Source: Bythopirellula sp. (GTDB lineage Bacteria > Planctomycetota > Planctomycetia > Pirellulales > Lacipirellulaceae). Taken from it: 50,765 nucleotides of DNA. The stretch covers positions 1 to 50,765 of the forward strand of contig JANQQA010000129.1 in the NCBI GenBank assembly GCA_028285205.1. The letters are read 5' to 3'. A program made the position numbers and the translations under genes. Shown here in pieces: positions 40,582-49,074 of this stretch (position 1 is the stretch's first letter; every line of letters begins with the position of its first letter). Under the pieces are notes generated by a model that made no database searches, had not been told where the DNA came from, and saw nothing but the letters and a program-made list of their open reading frames with translations.

Positions 40582-40615
40582 GGGCGCACTGAGAGCGCCC
40601 CCATGATGTGCGCCC
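40582..40615 (-). promoter_or_regulatory. Alternative hairpins in the leader of the giant gene
   Basis: GGGCGC (40582-40587) can pair with GCGCCC at 40595-40600 or, extended to GGGCGCAC, with GTGCGCCC at 40608-40615. The two hairpins are mutually exclusive. They lie about 120 bases before the giant ATG. A regulatory role is inference. Confidence 0.35.
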
Positions 40616-40870
40616 CAGGAAGAACCCTCCCTATCTTTCCAGTGCGAAAGAACCTGTTTATCCTTTCGCCCGGCTGAGATTTCGCCACTGATTATAAAAT
40701 GGGAAGGAGAGGGAACACAAGTAATTCGTGATGAACAAGCGAAGATTGAGACTTGCCCCGAATATCGCGGCGGGCAACATCCTTGTGGTCGCTAAAGAAA
40801 TCGCTCGAATGCGTTGCCCTGATTGAACTTGCGAGAATCTCGACGGTTCTAGATTCCGCCGGTGCGCATG

Positions 40871-40912
40871 AAAATACGGCGTGACTCGTCCCCCCGAACA
40901 AGTCACGCCGCT
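40871..40912 (-). terminator. Terminator of the Cys-rich outer-membrane protein gene
   Basis: CGGCGTGACT (40877-40886) and AGTCACGCCG (40901-40910) form a perfect 10-bp stem with a 14-base loop. On the minus strand it is followed by TATTTTC, and it begins about 60 bases after the gene's stop. Confidence 0.75.
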
Positions 40913-40971
40913 GAGTTTTTCACTCGTTTACCTTTGCACCGGCTGGGAATGACCAGTCTGGTGCTGGATTT

Positions 40972-42213
40972 CTACCATCGCCGCTCGATGCGAGCAGTCA
41001 ATCCTTCGAACATGATCGTGTCATCAGCACTGGTGTAGTTGTTCGCTTGCACCGAGTTGATGAACTGCGAGGTTGTCAGCGTGTTGAACCAGTACGAAGA
41101 CAGATATCCTGCCGACAATCGCCACTTTCGGCACTTGCTGGCCCAGTGCAGCCCGACCTCCAAGTCAAGCGTCGTGATAACGCGATCGTCTTCCCAATCC
41201 GCCAGCGCCAACGAAGGAGCCGTATTCGGCGGGACGGGATTTACCGTGGCGTTGTTCAAGTAGTAGTCTGCGTGAAAACGTCCCGACAGAGTGCCTACGG
41301 TACCTTTGCTGTAGATCGACCAACCACTGCAGCCGAAACGACGCTCGGCGTCTAATCCCAACGTCAGGCCACCACCGTCGAAATCGATGTTCGATCGCGT
41401 ATCGATCACACCCGCCGAGCCACCGGCAAAGTTGCCGATCGAGCGAAAATCCTGCGTCAGACTACCGTAACGTCCGCCCACGCTCCAGTTGATTGCGTAA
41501 GTTTCAGTTGCCTTCCACAGCGATCGATAGGCAAAGTCGGCCAACTGAAAATCAACATCGTACGCAGCATTGACCGGACCAACTGAACTGGTGATCAGGG
41601 CGCCCGGATGATGGACAAGTGAGCTCACCGCACCACCGCCACCAATGATGTTTGGCGGAGCAAGTCCATCAACCGAGTCGCTCTCAAAGAACGAATAGGA
41701 CAGGACCAGGCTAGAGCATGGTGAAAAGGCCTTCGTCACGGCCGCGCGAAAACCTGGTTCGTGGTGTGGACCCAGGCTTCCGATTCGACCAAATGGAACG
41801 GTGCCGGCGCCGCCGATGCCGTTCTGTTGTTGGGCATAAGCAACGTCCGCGTCGGTTGTATGCAGATACAAGAACTCACCAGCAAATCCCGACATGTGTG
41901 CCCACCAAGGAGGACAGCAACAGGCGTCGCCACAGCAGCAGTCTCCACAGCAATCGTCGCAACAACCGGTGTCACAACAGCCCAATCCACAGCAGTCGGA
42001 GTCACAGCAACCGGTATCGCAAAAGCCCGACTCACAGTTGGACCGCCGCACACCAAGATCGATTCGCTTCTTCGCGGAGTCAAGACGGTACGACTCGTCC
42101 GTAATCATCACGACTCCGTCATCAGCGCGCACAGTGGACATCGCGCCGCCTAGCAAGTAGAGGCATGCCGCAATAGCGGTACACATACCCCACCTCATTC
42201 TTGATCTCAACAT
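40972..42213 (-). CDS. Outer-membrane beta-barrel protein with Cys-rich segment (Lpg1974-like)
   Basis: 413 residues. A signal peptide (to about residue 30, STVRADD) is followed by a segment of about 45 residues holding 18 cysteines in repeated CC pairs (phrases such as FCDTGCCDSDCCG and DDCCGDCCCGD), ending in PPWW. The rest alternates polar and hydrophobic residues and ends in a terminal aromatic, LTARIERRW, as in outer-membrane barrels; GFAGEFLYLHTTDADVAYA matches the Lpg1974/BBP7-like opening strands I recall. It probably forms a pore or structural protein of the outer membrane; the Cys region could bind metals or crosslink. The start has GGGGGGAA just upstream, and a small hairpin lies at 42235-42249. 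Confidence 0.8.
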   Translation of the reverse strand: MLRSRMRWGMCTAIAACLYLLGGAMSTVRADDGVVMITDESYRLDSAKKRIDLGVRRSNCESGFCDTGCCDSDCCGLGCCDTGCCDDCCGDCCCGDACCCPPWWAHMSGFAGEFLYLHTTDADVAYAQQQNGIGGAGTVPFGRIGSLGPHHEPGFRAAVTKAFSPCSSLVLSYSFFESDSVDGLAPPNIIGGGGAVSSLVHHPGALITSSVGPVNAAYDVDFQLADFAYRSLWKATETYAINWSVGGRYGSLTQDFRSIGNFAGGSAGVIDTRSNIDFDGGGLTLGLDAERRFGCSGWSIYSKGTVGTLSGRFHADYYLNNATVNPVPPNTAPSLALADWEDDRVITTLDLEVGLHWASKCRKWRLSAGYLSSYWFNTLTTSQFINSVQANNYTSADDTIMFEGLTARIERRW

Positions 42214-42606
42214 GATTCCCCCCCGGGTGTTTGCGCGGCATGAAGCCGCAAAGATTGAACTGGGTCCTTTTGTTTGTCTCTAACCGGCGGTGCGTGTGAT
42301 CGCCGCGCCTGCGCGGTATTGCAATTCGGCGTGAGAAGACTTCATCAGCACGGGTTGCTCACGTTCGCATTGCAACAGTCAACGAAAACCGACCGGTCGC
42401 ATAAGCTACACCTAACGATCGGGTCGTTCCTGCTAGGTAATTTAAGCGGCTGCCGGCAGCCAGCAGTAATTACCCAAACCACCCAGAACGCCGCGAGTAC
42501 ATGTGACTAATCGCCACTCGAGCGTAAACTACCGGTGTAGACCTCGATGCTAGCGTCGCTGGAAACCTGCGCAAGTGAAGGACGAGATCCGCGGCAGTGC
42601 CGCTGC
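42214..42606. other. Intergenic region, no gene recognised
   Basis: 393 bases between the outer-membrane protein start and the end of the EF-hand gene. It contains a hairpin GCGGC/GCCGC at 42235-42249 close to the start codon and a CCGCGC/GCGCGG pair near 42.3 kb. A 78-codon plus-strand frame has no plausible product. Confidence 0.5.
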
Positions 42607-44247
42607 TCACGGCCGCGGCTCAGTGCTCGGTGACGTGAGCGCGGCAGCTTCTGCGGCAGTAATAAAGCCATCGCGATCGGCATCGAGCATCTCGAATTGA
42701 TTCTGGGAGCCTAGAAACTCCGTCAGGCTGATATCTCCGTCGCCATTCAGATCCGCTTGCAGAAACCACGCGGGGGCGCCGCTGCGAGACGCCGACGATT
42801 CGCCAACTTTGGGGACATAGAACGATCTCTCACTTGGGCTTTCCGCGCGCAGAAACGCGACCACCAGCGAATACGGCAGCTCTTCGCTGACCAGTTGCCC
42901 ATCGGTGTTGGTATCGGCCGCGCGCATCCAAGAAGTTGCCTCGACAATTTCTCGCTCGCCTAGTACGCCATTCGAATCGACGTCCAAGTACTCAAACAAT
43001 CTGTCGCTTTGATCATGGACCATCAAGCTGACCTGATTCGCCTGCACACTTTGTGTTTGGGTTTCACTACCACCTAGATCCAGGGCAGATATGGCAAGTC
43101 GTGTGTCAGCGCATCCAATAACAACACGACCCGCTGAGGACTCCGAAAGCAGATCAAGCTCGTCAGTTTGTTCGAGCACTTTGACCTGATTTGCTCGCGA
43201 ATCGGAAGCAGACTCTGCACCGAAGTCGATGGCTAGCTTAAGGTGCGGATCTATCGAGGCCATTGCCGATAGTTCCTGCGCGTCTAAGGCCTGATCCCCG
43301 TCCGCGTCGAGTGCCAAGAACAACTCCTGCCGTTGAGCAAAACTGCTCGGTCCGATCTCTTGTCGTGGCGCATACAGGTCGCTCAGTAGGTAGTCGAGTT
43401 CGCGGGCATCATCCCCGTCACGGAGATGAATCGCGGCGTCGCGACGCGACTGACGCTGGAAGCGAGATTGCTGCCCCGTCTGTGTACTGAGCTGGTCACG
43501 CAGAGTCGCTAACTCGGCAGCATCGACCATGCGGTCGTCGCTCGTGTCGAGCAGCAAGAGCCGCTGCGGCGCGAATTCAATTTCCTCACCGGCTAGACGA
43601 CCATCACCGTCGTGATCGAGGATCTGCCAGAGCCGTGACGCTTCTGTTCCCGCCAAGTACGATCGCCGACTGCGGATCCGCAGCGGCGTTGCACTGCGTC
43701 CTCCGTCGCGGCCTAGCCACGCGGCCGCCTCGCCACGCTGAATCCGGTCGTCTTCGTTCTCATCGTAGCGTTCAATCCAGTCATTCAATGTGCGCTGACG
43801 AATCGCATCCATCGCTGCCAAATCGCCCGTCAAGAATTGGTCGTTCTCGCGCCACTCAGACCAAGTCGCACGTCCATCGCCGTCAGTGTCGCCGGCGCGG
43901 ATGACTTGGTCGATCAGCGTCTCAAGACCTTCGCCGATCGGCTGGCCATCGATCGTCAGCCACACGTCAACCAACAACGGCCCACCTCTCGCGAGCAGCA
44001 AAATTCGCTCAGGCGACGGAGTGACGTCGGCTGAGTTCTCTGCAGCCTCGCTCTCGTCCGGATCCGGATCGGGCCCTTCCTCAATAACTGGAGGCGGTGC
44101 GGGCAGCGAATCCTTCGCGTGCTCGAGTGTCTGCACACTCGGCTTGGGTTGCCGCTCGGCCTGCTGCCGGGGGGGTGTCGTTTCTCCGCAGCCTCCCAGC
44201 GCTAGCACCAAGAGAAACACGGACAACAGAATCTTGAGCCGCCACAT
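42607..44247 (-). CDS. EF-hand lipoprotein
   Basis: 546 residues from the ATG at 44247, which has a near-perfect GAGGTGAT ribosome site; a GTG at 44271 is less likely. The signal MWRLKILLSVFLLVLALGGC has lipobox ALGGC, so it is anchored in the membrane. A Pro/Gln/Glu-rich spacer follows. About nine EF-hand-type loops are seen, for example DTDGDGRATWSEW, DHDGDGRLAGEEI, DTNTDGQLVSEEL, DLNGDGDISLTEF and DADRDGFITAAEA; two or three others are degenerate. It probably binds calcium and serves a structural or regulatory role outside. It is the last gene of the DUF1549/DUF1553-DUF1501 operon. Confidence 0.88.
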   Translation of the reverse strand: MWRLKILLSVFLLVLALGGCGETTPPRQQAERQPKPSVQTLEHAKDSLPAPPPVIEEGPDPDPDESEAAENSADVTPSPERILLLARGGPLLVDVWLTIDGQPIGEGLETLIDQVIRAGDTDGDGRATWSEWRENDQFLTGDLAAMDAIRQRTLNDWIERYDENEDDRIQRGEAAAWLGRDGGRSATPLRIRSRRSYLAGTEASRLWQILDHDGDGRLAGEEIEFAPQRLLLLDTSDDRMVDAAELATLRDQLSTQTGQQSRFQRQSRRDAAIHLRDGDDARELDYLLSDLYAPRQEIGPSSFAQRQELFLALDADGDQALDAQELSAMASIDPHLKLAIDFGAESASDSRANQVKVLEQTDELDLLSESSAGRVVIGCADTRLAISALDLGGSETQTQSVQANQVSLMVHDQSDRLFEYLDVDSNGVLGEREIVEATSWMRAADTNTDGQLVSEELPYSLVVAFLRAESPSERSFYVPKVGESSASRSGAPAWFLQADLNGDGDISLTEFLGSQNQFEMLDADRDGFITAAEAAALTSPSTEPRP

Positions 44248-44267
44248 GCGATCACCTCGCAGACCAG

Positions 44268-45605
44268 TCACACCAGGATCTCGTCGATAGGCGTGCCTTC
44301 CGCGAGTCTGATTGGTCGGTGCGAACTTGTCATGTTCTCATGGTCTGGTGAAACTCCTAGCGCAGAGCAGAGGGTTGCCAGGACATCACCAATCGCTACC
44401 TTGTTCTCCTCTACAACGCTGCCGCTGGCGCTAGTTCGCCCATAGGCTTGGCCTCCAGCAATGCCACCGCCACCGAACACACACGACCAAGCCGCTGGAA
44501 AATGGTCACGTCCGCCGCTGGAGTTGATCGTCGGCGTGCGGCCGAATTCACCCATCCACAGAATCGTCGTCGAATCGAGCAACCCATGCTCCGCGAGTTC
44601 CGTCATCAGCGTCGCCCAACCCGCGTCGAGCTGCGCCGACAGCTCGCGCACCTTATTGAAATTGTCGTCGTGCGTATCCCACGCCAAGCCATCGCCCAGC
44701 GCCACTTCCACAAACGGTACACCTCGCTGCACCAACCGCCGCGCGAGCAAGCACCCTTGGCCGAACAGACCTGGCCCGTAGCGTTGGCGGACCTTGTCAG
44801 GCTCCTTCGACAAATCAAACGCGTCGCGAACCTCTGGAGTCATCAAACCAGCTGCCTTCTGATACAAATCGTGATGTGCATGCAGTGAGTTGGTCCGACG
44901 GTTCTTCAAGAAACTCTGCTCCAGCTGCTGCCACATGCGCATCCGCCGCTCTGCCTGTCGGGCGTCGACGCCGTCGGGCAACTGGATATTCTCCAGTCTG
45001 AGATCAGCCAGCGGCGAACCTGACACCGTCGCCGACGAAGGATCGGCGTTTCGATTCGCAGCCACAATTGCCGGTGCGTAGCGCTGTCCGAGAAAACCGG
45101 GCCCAAACGACGCGGGGCTGATCTCTGGCCGCGGTACAACGCTCACATAGCTCGGCAGAATCGCGTCGGCGCGGGAAATCTCTTTCGACAGCGAACAAGC
45201 AATCGAGGGATGTGCAACGTCGCCCATCGGAGCATGACCGGTACGCACCAAATGCGTGCCGCGCGCGTGATCGCCTTCCTTCGTGCTCAACGAGCGGACG
45301 ATCGCCAGCCGATCTGCGTGCTCGGCAAGTTTCGGCAGGTGCTCGCTAAATCTCAAGCCTGGCACGCTGGTGGAAATCTCCTTGAACTCCCCGCCGTTGT
45401 TATGGTCGGGCTTCATGTCGAACGTGTCAGTTTGGCTCGGTCCACCATTCATCCACAACAGAATGCAATGTCGGCGGCGTTGGGGGTCAGCTGCCAGATT
45501 CGCAGCGAAGCCAGGCAGCCAGCCCGAGCAACTGGCGCCTAACACACTCAAGCCAAGATGCTGCAGCATCGTGCGACGATCGAGCGAACGAAATTGAGTC
45601 GACAT
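44268..45605 (-). CDS. DUF1501-family secreted protein
   Basis: 445 residues from the ATG at 45605, with GGAAGG 8 bases before it. Twin-arginine-like start SLDRRTMLQHLGLSVLGAS indicates Tat export. Family phrases include ILLWMNGGPSQTDTFDMKP, LSTKEGDHARGTHLVRTGH and a GEFGRTPTINSSGGRDHFP block. DUF1501 proteins belong to the alkaline-phosphatase/sulfatase-like fold and nearly always occur beside DUF1549/DUF1553 cytochromes in planctomycetes; the substrate is not known. It starts 20 bases after its neighbour's stop, and its stop (44268) is 20 bases before the start of the lipoprotein. Confidence 0.93.
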   Translation of the reverse strand: MSTQFRSLDRRTMLQHLGLSVLGASCSGWLPGFAANLAADPQRRRHCILLWMNGGPSQTDTFDMKPDHNNGGEFKEISTSVPGLRFSEHLPKLAEHADRLAIVRSLSTKEGDHARGTHLVRTGHAPMGDVAHPSIACSLSKEISRADAILPSYVSVVPRPEISPASFGPGFLGQRYAPAIVAANRNADPSSATVSGSPLADLRLENIQLPDGVDARQAERRMRMWQQLEQSFLKNRRTNSLHAHHDLYQKAAGLMTPEVRDAFDLSKEPDKVRQRYGPGLFGQGCLLARRLVQRGVPFVEVALGDGLAWDTHDDNFNKVRELSAQLDAGWATLMTELAEHGLLDSTTILWMGEFGRTPTINSSGGRDHFPAAWSCVFGGGGIAGGQAYGRTSASGSVVEENKVAIGDVLATLCSALGVSPDHENMTSSHRPIRLAEGTPIDEILV

Positions 45606-45625
45606 GGCCAAAGCCTTCCAACTGA

Positions 45626-47215
45626 TTAGCGATTGAACGCGAATTCGGTGCTGTTGACTAGCGCCCACAACAGGTCGCTCAACACACGATTGCGTTCTAC
45701 GGTGGACTCTGCACCCTCTAGCAATTCGCTTGCCATCGATCTTTCTTCGATCTCCGGCTGACGGCAGAGGGTCGCCAGAAATAACGCCTCAACCCGATCT
45801 TCAGCGTCCATGAACGGAGCTGCCAACGCACCAAGCAGTCGGCTCCGCTGACGATCGGTTAGCTCTGTCGTGGTCATCCCATTCATCAACATCAGCGCCT
45901 GGAGAGTCCCCGCTCGGTATTCGGTGGGGCTGCCAGGAGGCTCGCGCATGCGGCGGACAAACTGAATTCGAATTGGATCGGCAGTCATGTTGGCGGCGGG
46001 ATTGACCGGCAAATCGTACACTTGCTCGCGCTGTTGCATCCTTGGAGCCAACAATAGGAAGCTGTCGTACAGTTGCTCTGGCGTGAGCGGTTTGGGAGGC
46101 ATCGCGGCAAATAGTTCTGGAGCGGGTTGCTCCGCGTCGCGCGTCCAACCGGCGAGCTGATACGCCTGCGTGCTGGCTATCGTCAGCAGGAGTTCGCGTA
46201 GATCGAATCCCGATTCGACGAAGTAGTCAGCGAGTTCGTCGAGCAACTGATGATTTGCAGTGTTGTGCTCCGCAGAGACGTCGGCAGGTGATTCGACCAA
46301 GCCGTGACCGAAAAAGTGTGCCCACGCCCAGTTCACCCCGGCACGCGTGAAGTTGCGATTGTCGCGCGACGTGAGCCAGAGCACCAAACTTGCACGCCGC
46401 GATCCAAAGCTTTCGTCGACTTCCTTGTTAACGCGTAAGTAGCGCGGCGGCACGACTTCGTCGGAATCGGGCAATCGTACCTCACCACGATTTTCATCCA
46501 CGAGGCGGTAGCTCATGTTCATCCCGCTTTGCTCGGGAGCACGGACTTGCGCGAAGAAGGCTGCCAAGCCCCAAAAGTCGCGCTGCGTGTATTCCGAATA
46601 CGGATGATCGTGACACTGAGCACATTGCAGCTTCACACCCAAGAACAGATTCGACACACTCGCCGCGATCTTCTCCGGTGCCACGTCGTTCGCCTGAAAG
46701 TAGAGCGCCGGACCAAGTTCCTCTGCACCGGTGGCAAGCAGCATTCCCGCAACCAGATTATCGTAGCGCACGTTGCTGGCGAAACGTGTCCGAAGCCACT
46801 TCTGCAGACCTAGCGACTCAACCGGGTGCATCTCTTCGGTGCCCGCTGGCAAAATGCGATTGTGCCATACGGTTGCCAAGTGCGTCGCGCAGCGTGGTGA
46901 GTTAAGCAACTGCTCAACCAGCCGTAGGCGTTTGTCGGGACGCTCGTCCATCAGGAAACTGCGCACCTGTGAGACGCGCGGGATCACGCCGGTAATGTCG
47001 AGTGACGCACGCCGCAAAAACTCACCATCGGTGGCAAGGCCTGCAGGTTGAACACCGGCGTCCTCCCAATTCTGGCGAAGCGAATCATCAATACGTTGAA
47101 CCATTAGCGCTCGACGCGCAACCGACGCGGGTTCGACTTCCCCAACGGCAGTGATCGGAGTCACCAGCAGCGCAAGAAATACTCCGCTGATCAGCGATAG
47201 TTGATATAGTTTCAT
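45626..47215 (-). CDS. DUF1549 + DUF1553 secreted protein with heme motif
   Basis: 529 residues from the ATG at 47215 (MKLYQLSLISGVFLALLVTPITA is a signal peptide), with GAGG 8 bases upstream. DUF1549 makes up about the first half, with RASLDITGVIPRVSQVRSFL and, near its end, KLQCAQCHDHPYSEY, a CxxCH heme-type motif; DUF1553 makes up the second half (RAGVNWAWAHFFGHGLVESP, then NHQLLDELADYFVESGFDLR). This is a short member: the cytochrome c-like PSC domains that often precede DUF1549 are missing. It probably works with the DUF1501 protein in an exported pathway of unknown substrate, possibly complex polysaccharide use. Confidence 0.93.
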   Translation of the reverse strand: MKLYQLSLISGVFLALLVTPITAVGEVEPASVARRALMVQRIDDSLRQNWEDAGVQPAGLATDGEFLRRASLDITGVIPRVSQVRSFLMDERPDKRLRLVEQLLNSPRCATHLATVWHNRILPAGTEEMHPVESLGLQKWLRTRFASNVRYDNLVAGMLLATGAEELGPALYFQANDVAPEKIAASVSNLFLGVKLQCAQCHDHPYSEYTQRDFWGLAAFFAQVRAPEQSGMNMSYRLVDENRGEVRLPDSDEVVPPRYLRVNKEVDESFGSRRASLVLWLTSRDNRNFTRAGVNWAWAHFFGHGLVESPADVSAEHNTANHQLLDELADYFVESGFDLRELLLTIASTQAYQLAGWTRDAEQPAPELFAAMPPKPLTPEQLYDSFLLLAPRMQQREQVYDLPVNPAANMTADPIRIQFVRRMREPPGSPTEYRAGTLQALMLMNGMTTTELTDRQRSRLLGALAAPFMDAEDRVEALFLATLCRQPEIEERSMASELLEGAESTVERNRVLSDLLWALVNSTEFAFNR

Positions 47216-47225
47216 CAGATGGCCT

Positions 47226-47405
47226 CTATTGGCAGTGTACACATGCCTGCCAGCTACCTGCGACGTCTTGCTTCCATTGTAACGAGATTTCGCTTAGCGA
47301 GCGCCTGATGATAGGAATCCTGCAAACTGGGCAATTCTTGATCTGCTCTGACTCCTGGCACTGGGTATCGCCTAGCGAAGCAACCGCTTGGCCCAATGCA
47401 GACAT
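47226..47405 (-). CDS. 59-residue zinc-ribbon-like protein heading the DUF1549 operon
   Basis: Starts at the ATG at 47405, preceded by GAGGAGAA, an almost ideal ribosome site 5-8 bases upstream. The protein is MSALGQAVASLGDTQC to start and then has NCPVC and ACVHC, i.e. two CxxC pairs 28 residues apart, the spacing of a small zinc ribbon. Ten bases separate its stop from the ATG of the DUF1549/DUF1553 gene, so they are surely co-transcribed. Longer in-frame starts exist (to 47483) but lack such a site. It could be a small regulator or a chaperone for heme or metal; I do not recognise a family. It is easily missed because of its length. Confidence 0.65.
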   Translation of the reverse strand: MSALGQAVASLGDTQCQESEQIKNCPVCRIPIIRRSLSEISLQWKQDVAGSWQACVHCQ

Positions 47406-47640
47406 CACACTTCTCCTCGCCTGAGGCCTCTTCGTTGCTCGCATCGACATCTTGCTGAGATTGAGTGGCACGTGCAGACGCACGCGCTGACAAGTTGACG
47501 CAAGTTACCGCTCCCGTTGTAGACTCGCGTCCGGACGTGTTCGTTGGCACGATGGCAGACTAGCTGCTAATCTATCCTTGGGACGTGAGATCATAGTTCG
47601 AAACCATCGGTTCAGGTCTGGCGAAAATGAGGACGGCAGG

Positions 47641-48993
47641 ATGATCGGCTTGAAACGCAGTTTGTCGCGCAGGACTCTCCTCAAAGGTGGCGGCGCTGCG
47701 ATCGCGCTGCCGCTGCTCGACGCGATGCTCCCTGCCATGTCGGCAGTCGCCAGCACGCCAGCGGCACCCGACCGTGTCCGACGGCTGAGCTACGTCTACA
47801 TGCCAATGGGGTTCAACCCCACGGAGTGGACGCCTGTTCGACCAGCGCGAGGCGAGGCGGCACTCGATAAGTTGCCGTCGAGCCTGCATTCGCTCGAAGC
47901 AGTCAAAGAGCATGTCACCGTGATTACTGGCATGGAAGTGCGGACCCCGTACCCGGGTTCTCATGCCGCCTGCAACAGCGCCTTCCTCAGCACCTCCCAT
48001 ACTCAGCGTTGCAACTTCCGCCTTGGGCCAACGGTCGATCAAATCGCTGCCAGACACATCGGCCAGCAGACGCGGCTGCCGTCGCTCCAGTTAGCAATGG
48101 ACCAACTCAACATCATCGGACAGTGCGACAACGGCTACGCCTACGCCGACCAAAGCGCGCTTTCCTGGGCTTCACCCACGTTACCACTGCCTTCTGAAGC
48201 GCAACCGCGAGTGATATTCGAAAGACTGTTCGGCGATGCTGGTGCACGAGTGCTGCGACCAGCACCGTTTCTCACGCAGCGGGCAAGTCTACTGGATTCA
48301 ATCGTAGAGGAAACGTCTCGGTTACGGTTGAGGCTCGGGGCAGCCGATCGCAATCGGGTCGACGAATATCTGAGTTGTATTCGCGAGGTGGAACGCCGGA
48401 TACAGCGAGGCGAAGTGAATGCGCCGAGAAACGTACTGCCTGATCTTGATCGACCCGTGGGCGCGCCGGTCGACTACGCCGATCACGCGCGGTTGATGTT
48501 CGATTTGCAGGCACTCGCCTTCCAAGGCGATATCACCAGGATCACGACGTTCCAACTCGCCCGCGAGGCGAGCACACGCGCGTATCCGGAAATTGGCGTC
48601 CCCGAGCCCCATCACACCATCACACATCATGGCAACAACGCCGAAAAGCTGGCTCAGGTCGCCAAGGTGAATCGATTCCACGTGTCACTCTTCGCGGGTT
48701 TCCTGGAAAAGCTCGCATCGATTCCAGAAGGCGAGGGAACGCTGCTCGATCATTCGTTACTGATGTTCGGCAGCGGAATGGGCGATGGTGATGCCCACGA
48801 TCATACGAATCTACCGGTGCTTTTGGCCGGCGGCGGTGCAGGGCAGTTGCGTGGCGGTCGGCACGTCGTTTTCGACAAGCCTACGCCGATGGCCGACTTG
48901 CATCGGACGGTGCTCAACAACGTTGGCTTGCCTGATGAAGCGATTGCCGAAAGTGGTCGACTCGCTGAGCTTAGCCACAATCATACCGTGTAA
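47641..48993 (+). CDS. DUF1552-family secreted protein
   Basis: 450 residues from the ATG at 47641 (GAGG 8-9 bases upstream). Twin-arginine signal SLSRRTLLKGGGAAIALPLL. DUF1552 phrases include RRLSYVYMPMGFNPTEWTP, SHAACNSAFLS, and HHTITHHGNNAEKLAQVAKV, then GSGMGDGDAHDHTNLPVLLA. The fold is close to that of DUF1501 and the two families are analogues; DUF1552 usually pairs with DUF1587/DUF1592-type cytochromes rather than DUF1549. Here it is divergent from the DUF1549/DUF1553-DUF1501 operon with no DUF1592 partner in the window. Substrate unknown. Confidence 0.93.
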   Translation: MIGLKRSLSRRTLLKGGGAAIALPLLDAMLPAMSAVASTPAAPDRVRRLSYVYMPMGFNPTEWTPVRPARGEAALDKLPSSLHSLEAVKEHVTVITGMEVRTPYPGSHAACNSAFLSTSHTQRCNFRLGPTVDQIAARHIGQQTRLPSLQLAMDQLNIIGQCDNGYAYADQSALSWASPTLPLPSEAQPRVIFERLFGDAGARVLRPAPFLTQRASLLDSIVEETSRLRLRLGAADRNRVDEYLSCIREVERRIQRGEVNAPRNVLPDLDRPVGAPVDYADHARLMFDLQALAFQGDITRITTFQLAREASTRAYPEIGVPEPHHTITHHGNNAEKLAQVAKVNRFHVSLFAGFLEKLASIPEGEGTLLDHSLLMFGSGMGDGDAHDHTNLPVLLAGGGAGQLRGGRHVVFDKPTPMADLHRTVLNNVGLPDEAIAESGRLAELSHNHTV

Positions 48994-49074
48994 GCGCTCT
49001 CGCTCATCCACCTCGTTGCCGAAACCGATCTGTCTTCTCGGCGTGAGGCACGAGGCGCCGCGACCATCCAGTAC

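Larger units (their letters stand above)
40464..40971. other. Intergenic region: leader of the giant gene and terminator of the outer-membrane protein gene
   Basis: 508 bases. It holds the hairpin cluster at 40582-40615 and the terminator at 40871-40912, both listed separately. No coding frame is convincing; open frames on both strands near 40.7-40.9 kb have no recognisable product. Confidence 0.55.

Noticed and set aside
42274..42510. 78-codon plus-strand frame between the outer-membrane and EF-hand genes
   Set aside because: No motif, no good ribosome site, and composition like intergenic DNA.
47254..47550. 98-codon minus-strand frame overlapping the zinc-ribbon gene, with a CDVC string
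   Set aside because: The other frame has the better ribosome site and both CxxC pairs; this frame overlaps the DUF1549 leader without a proper start signal.
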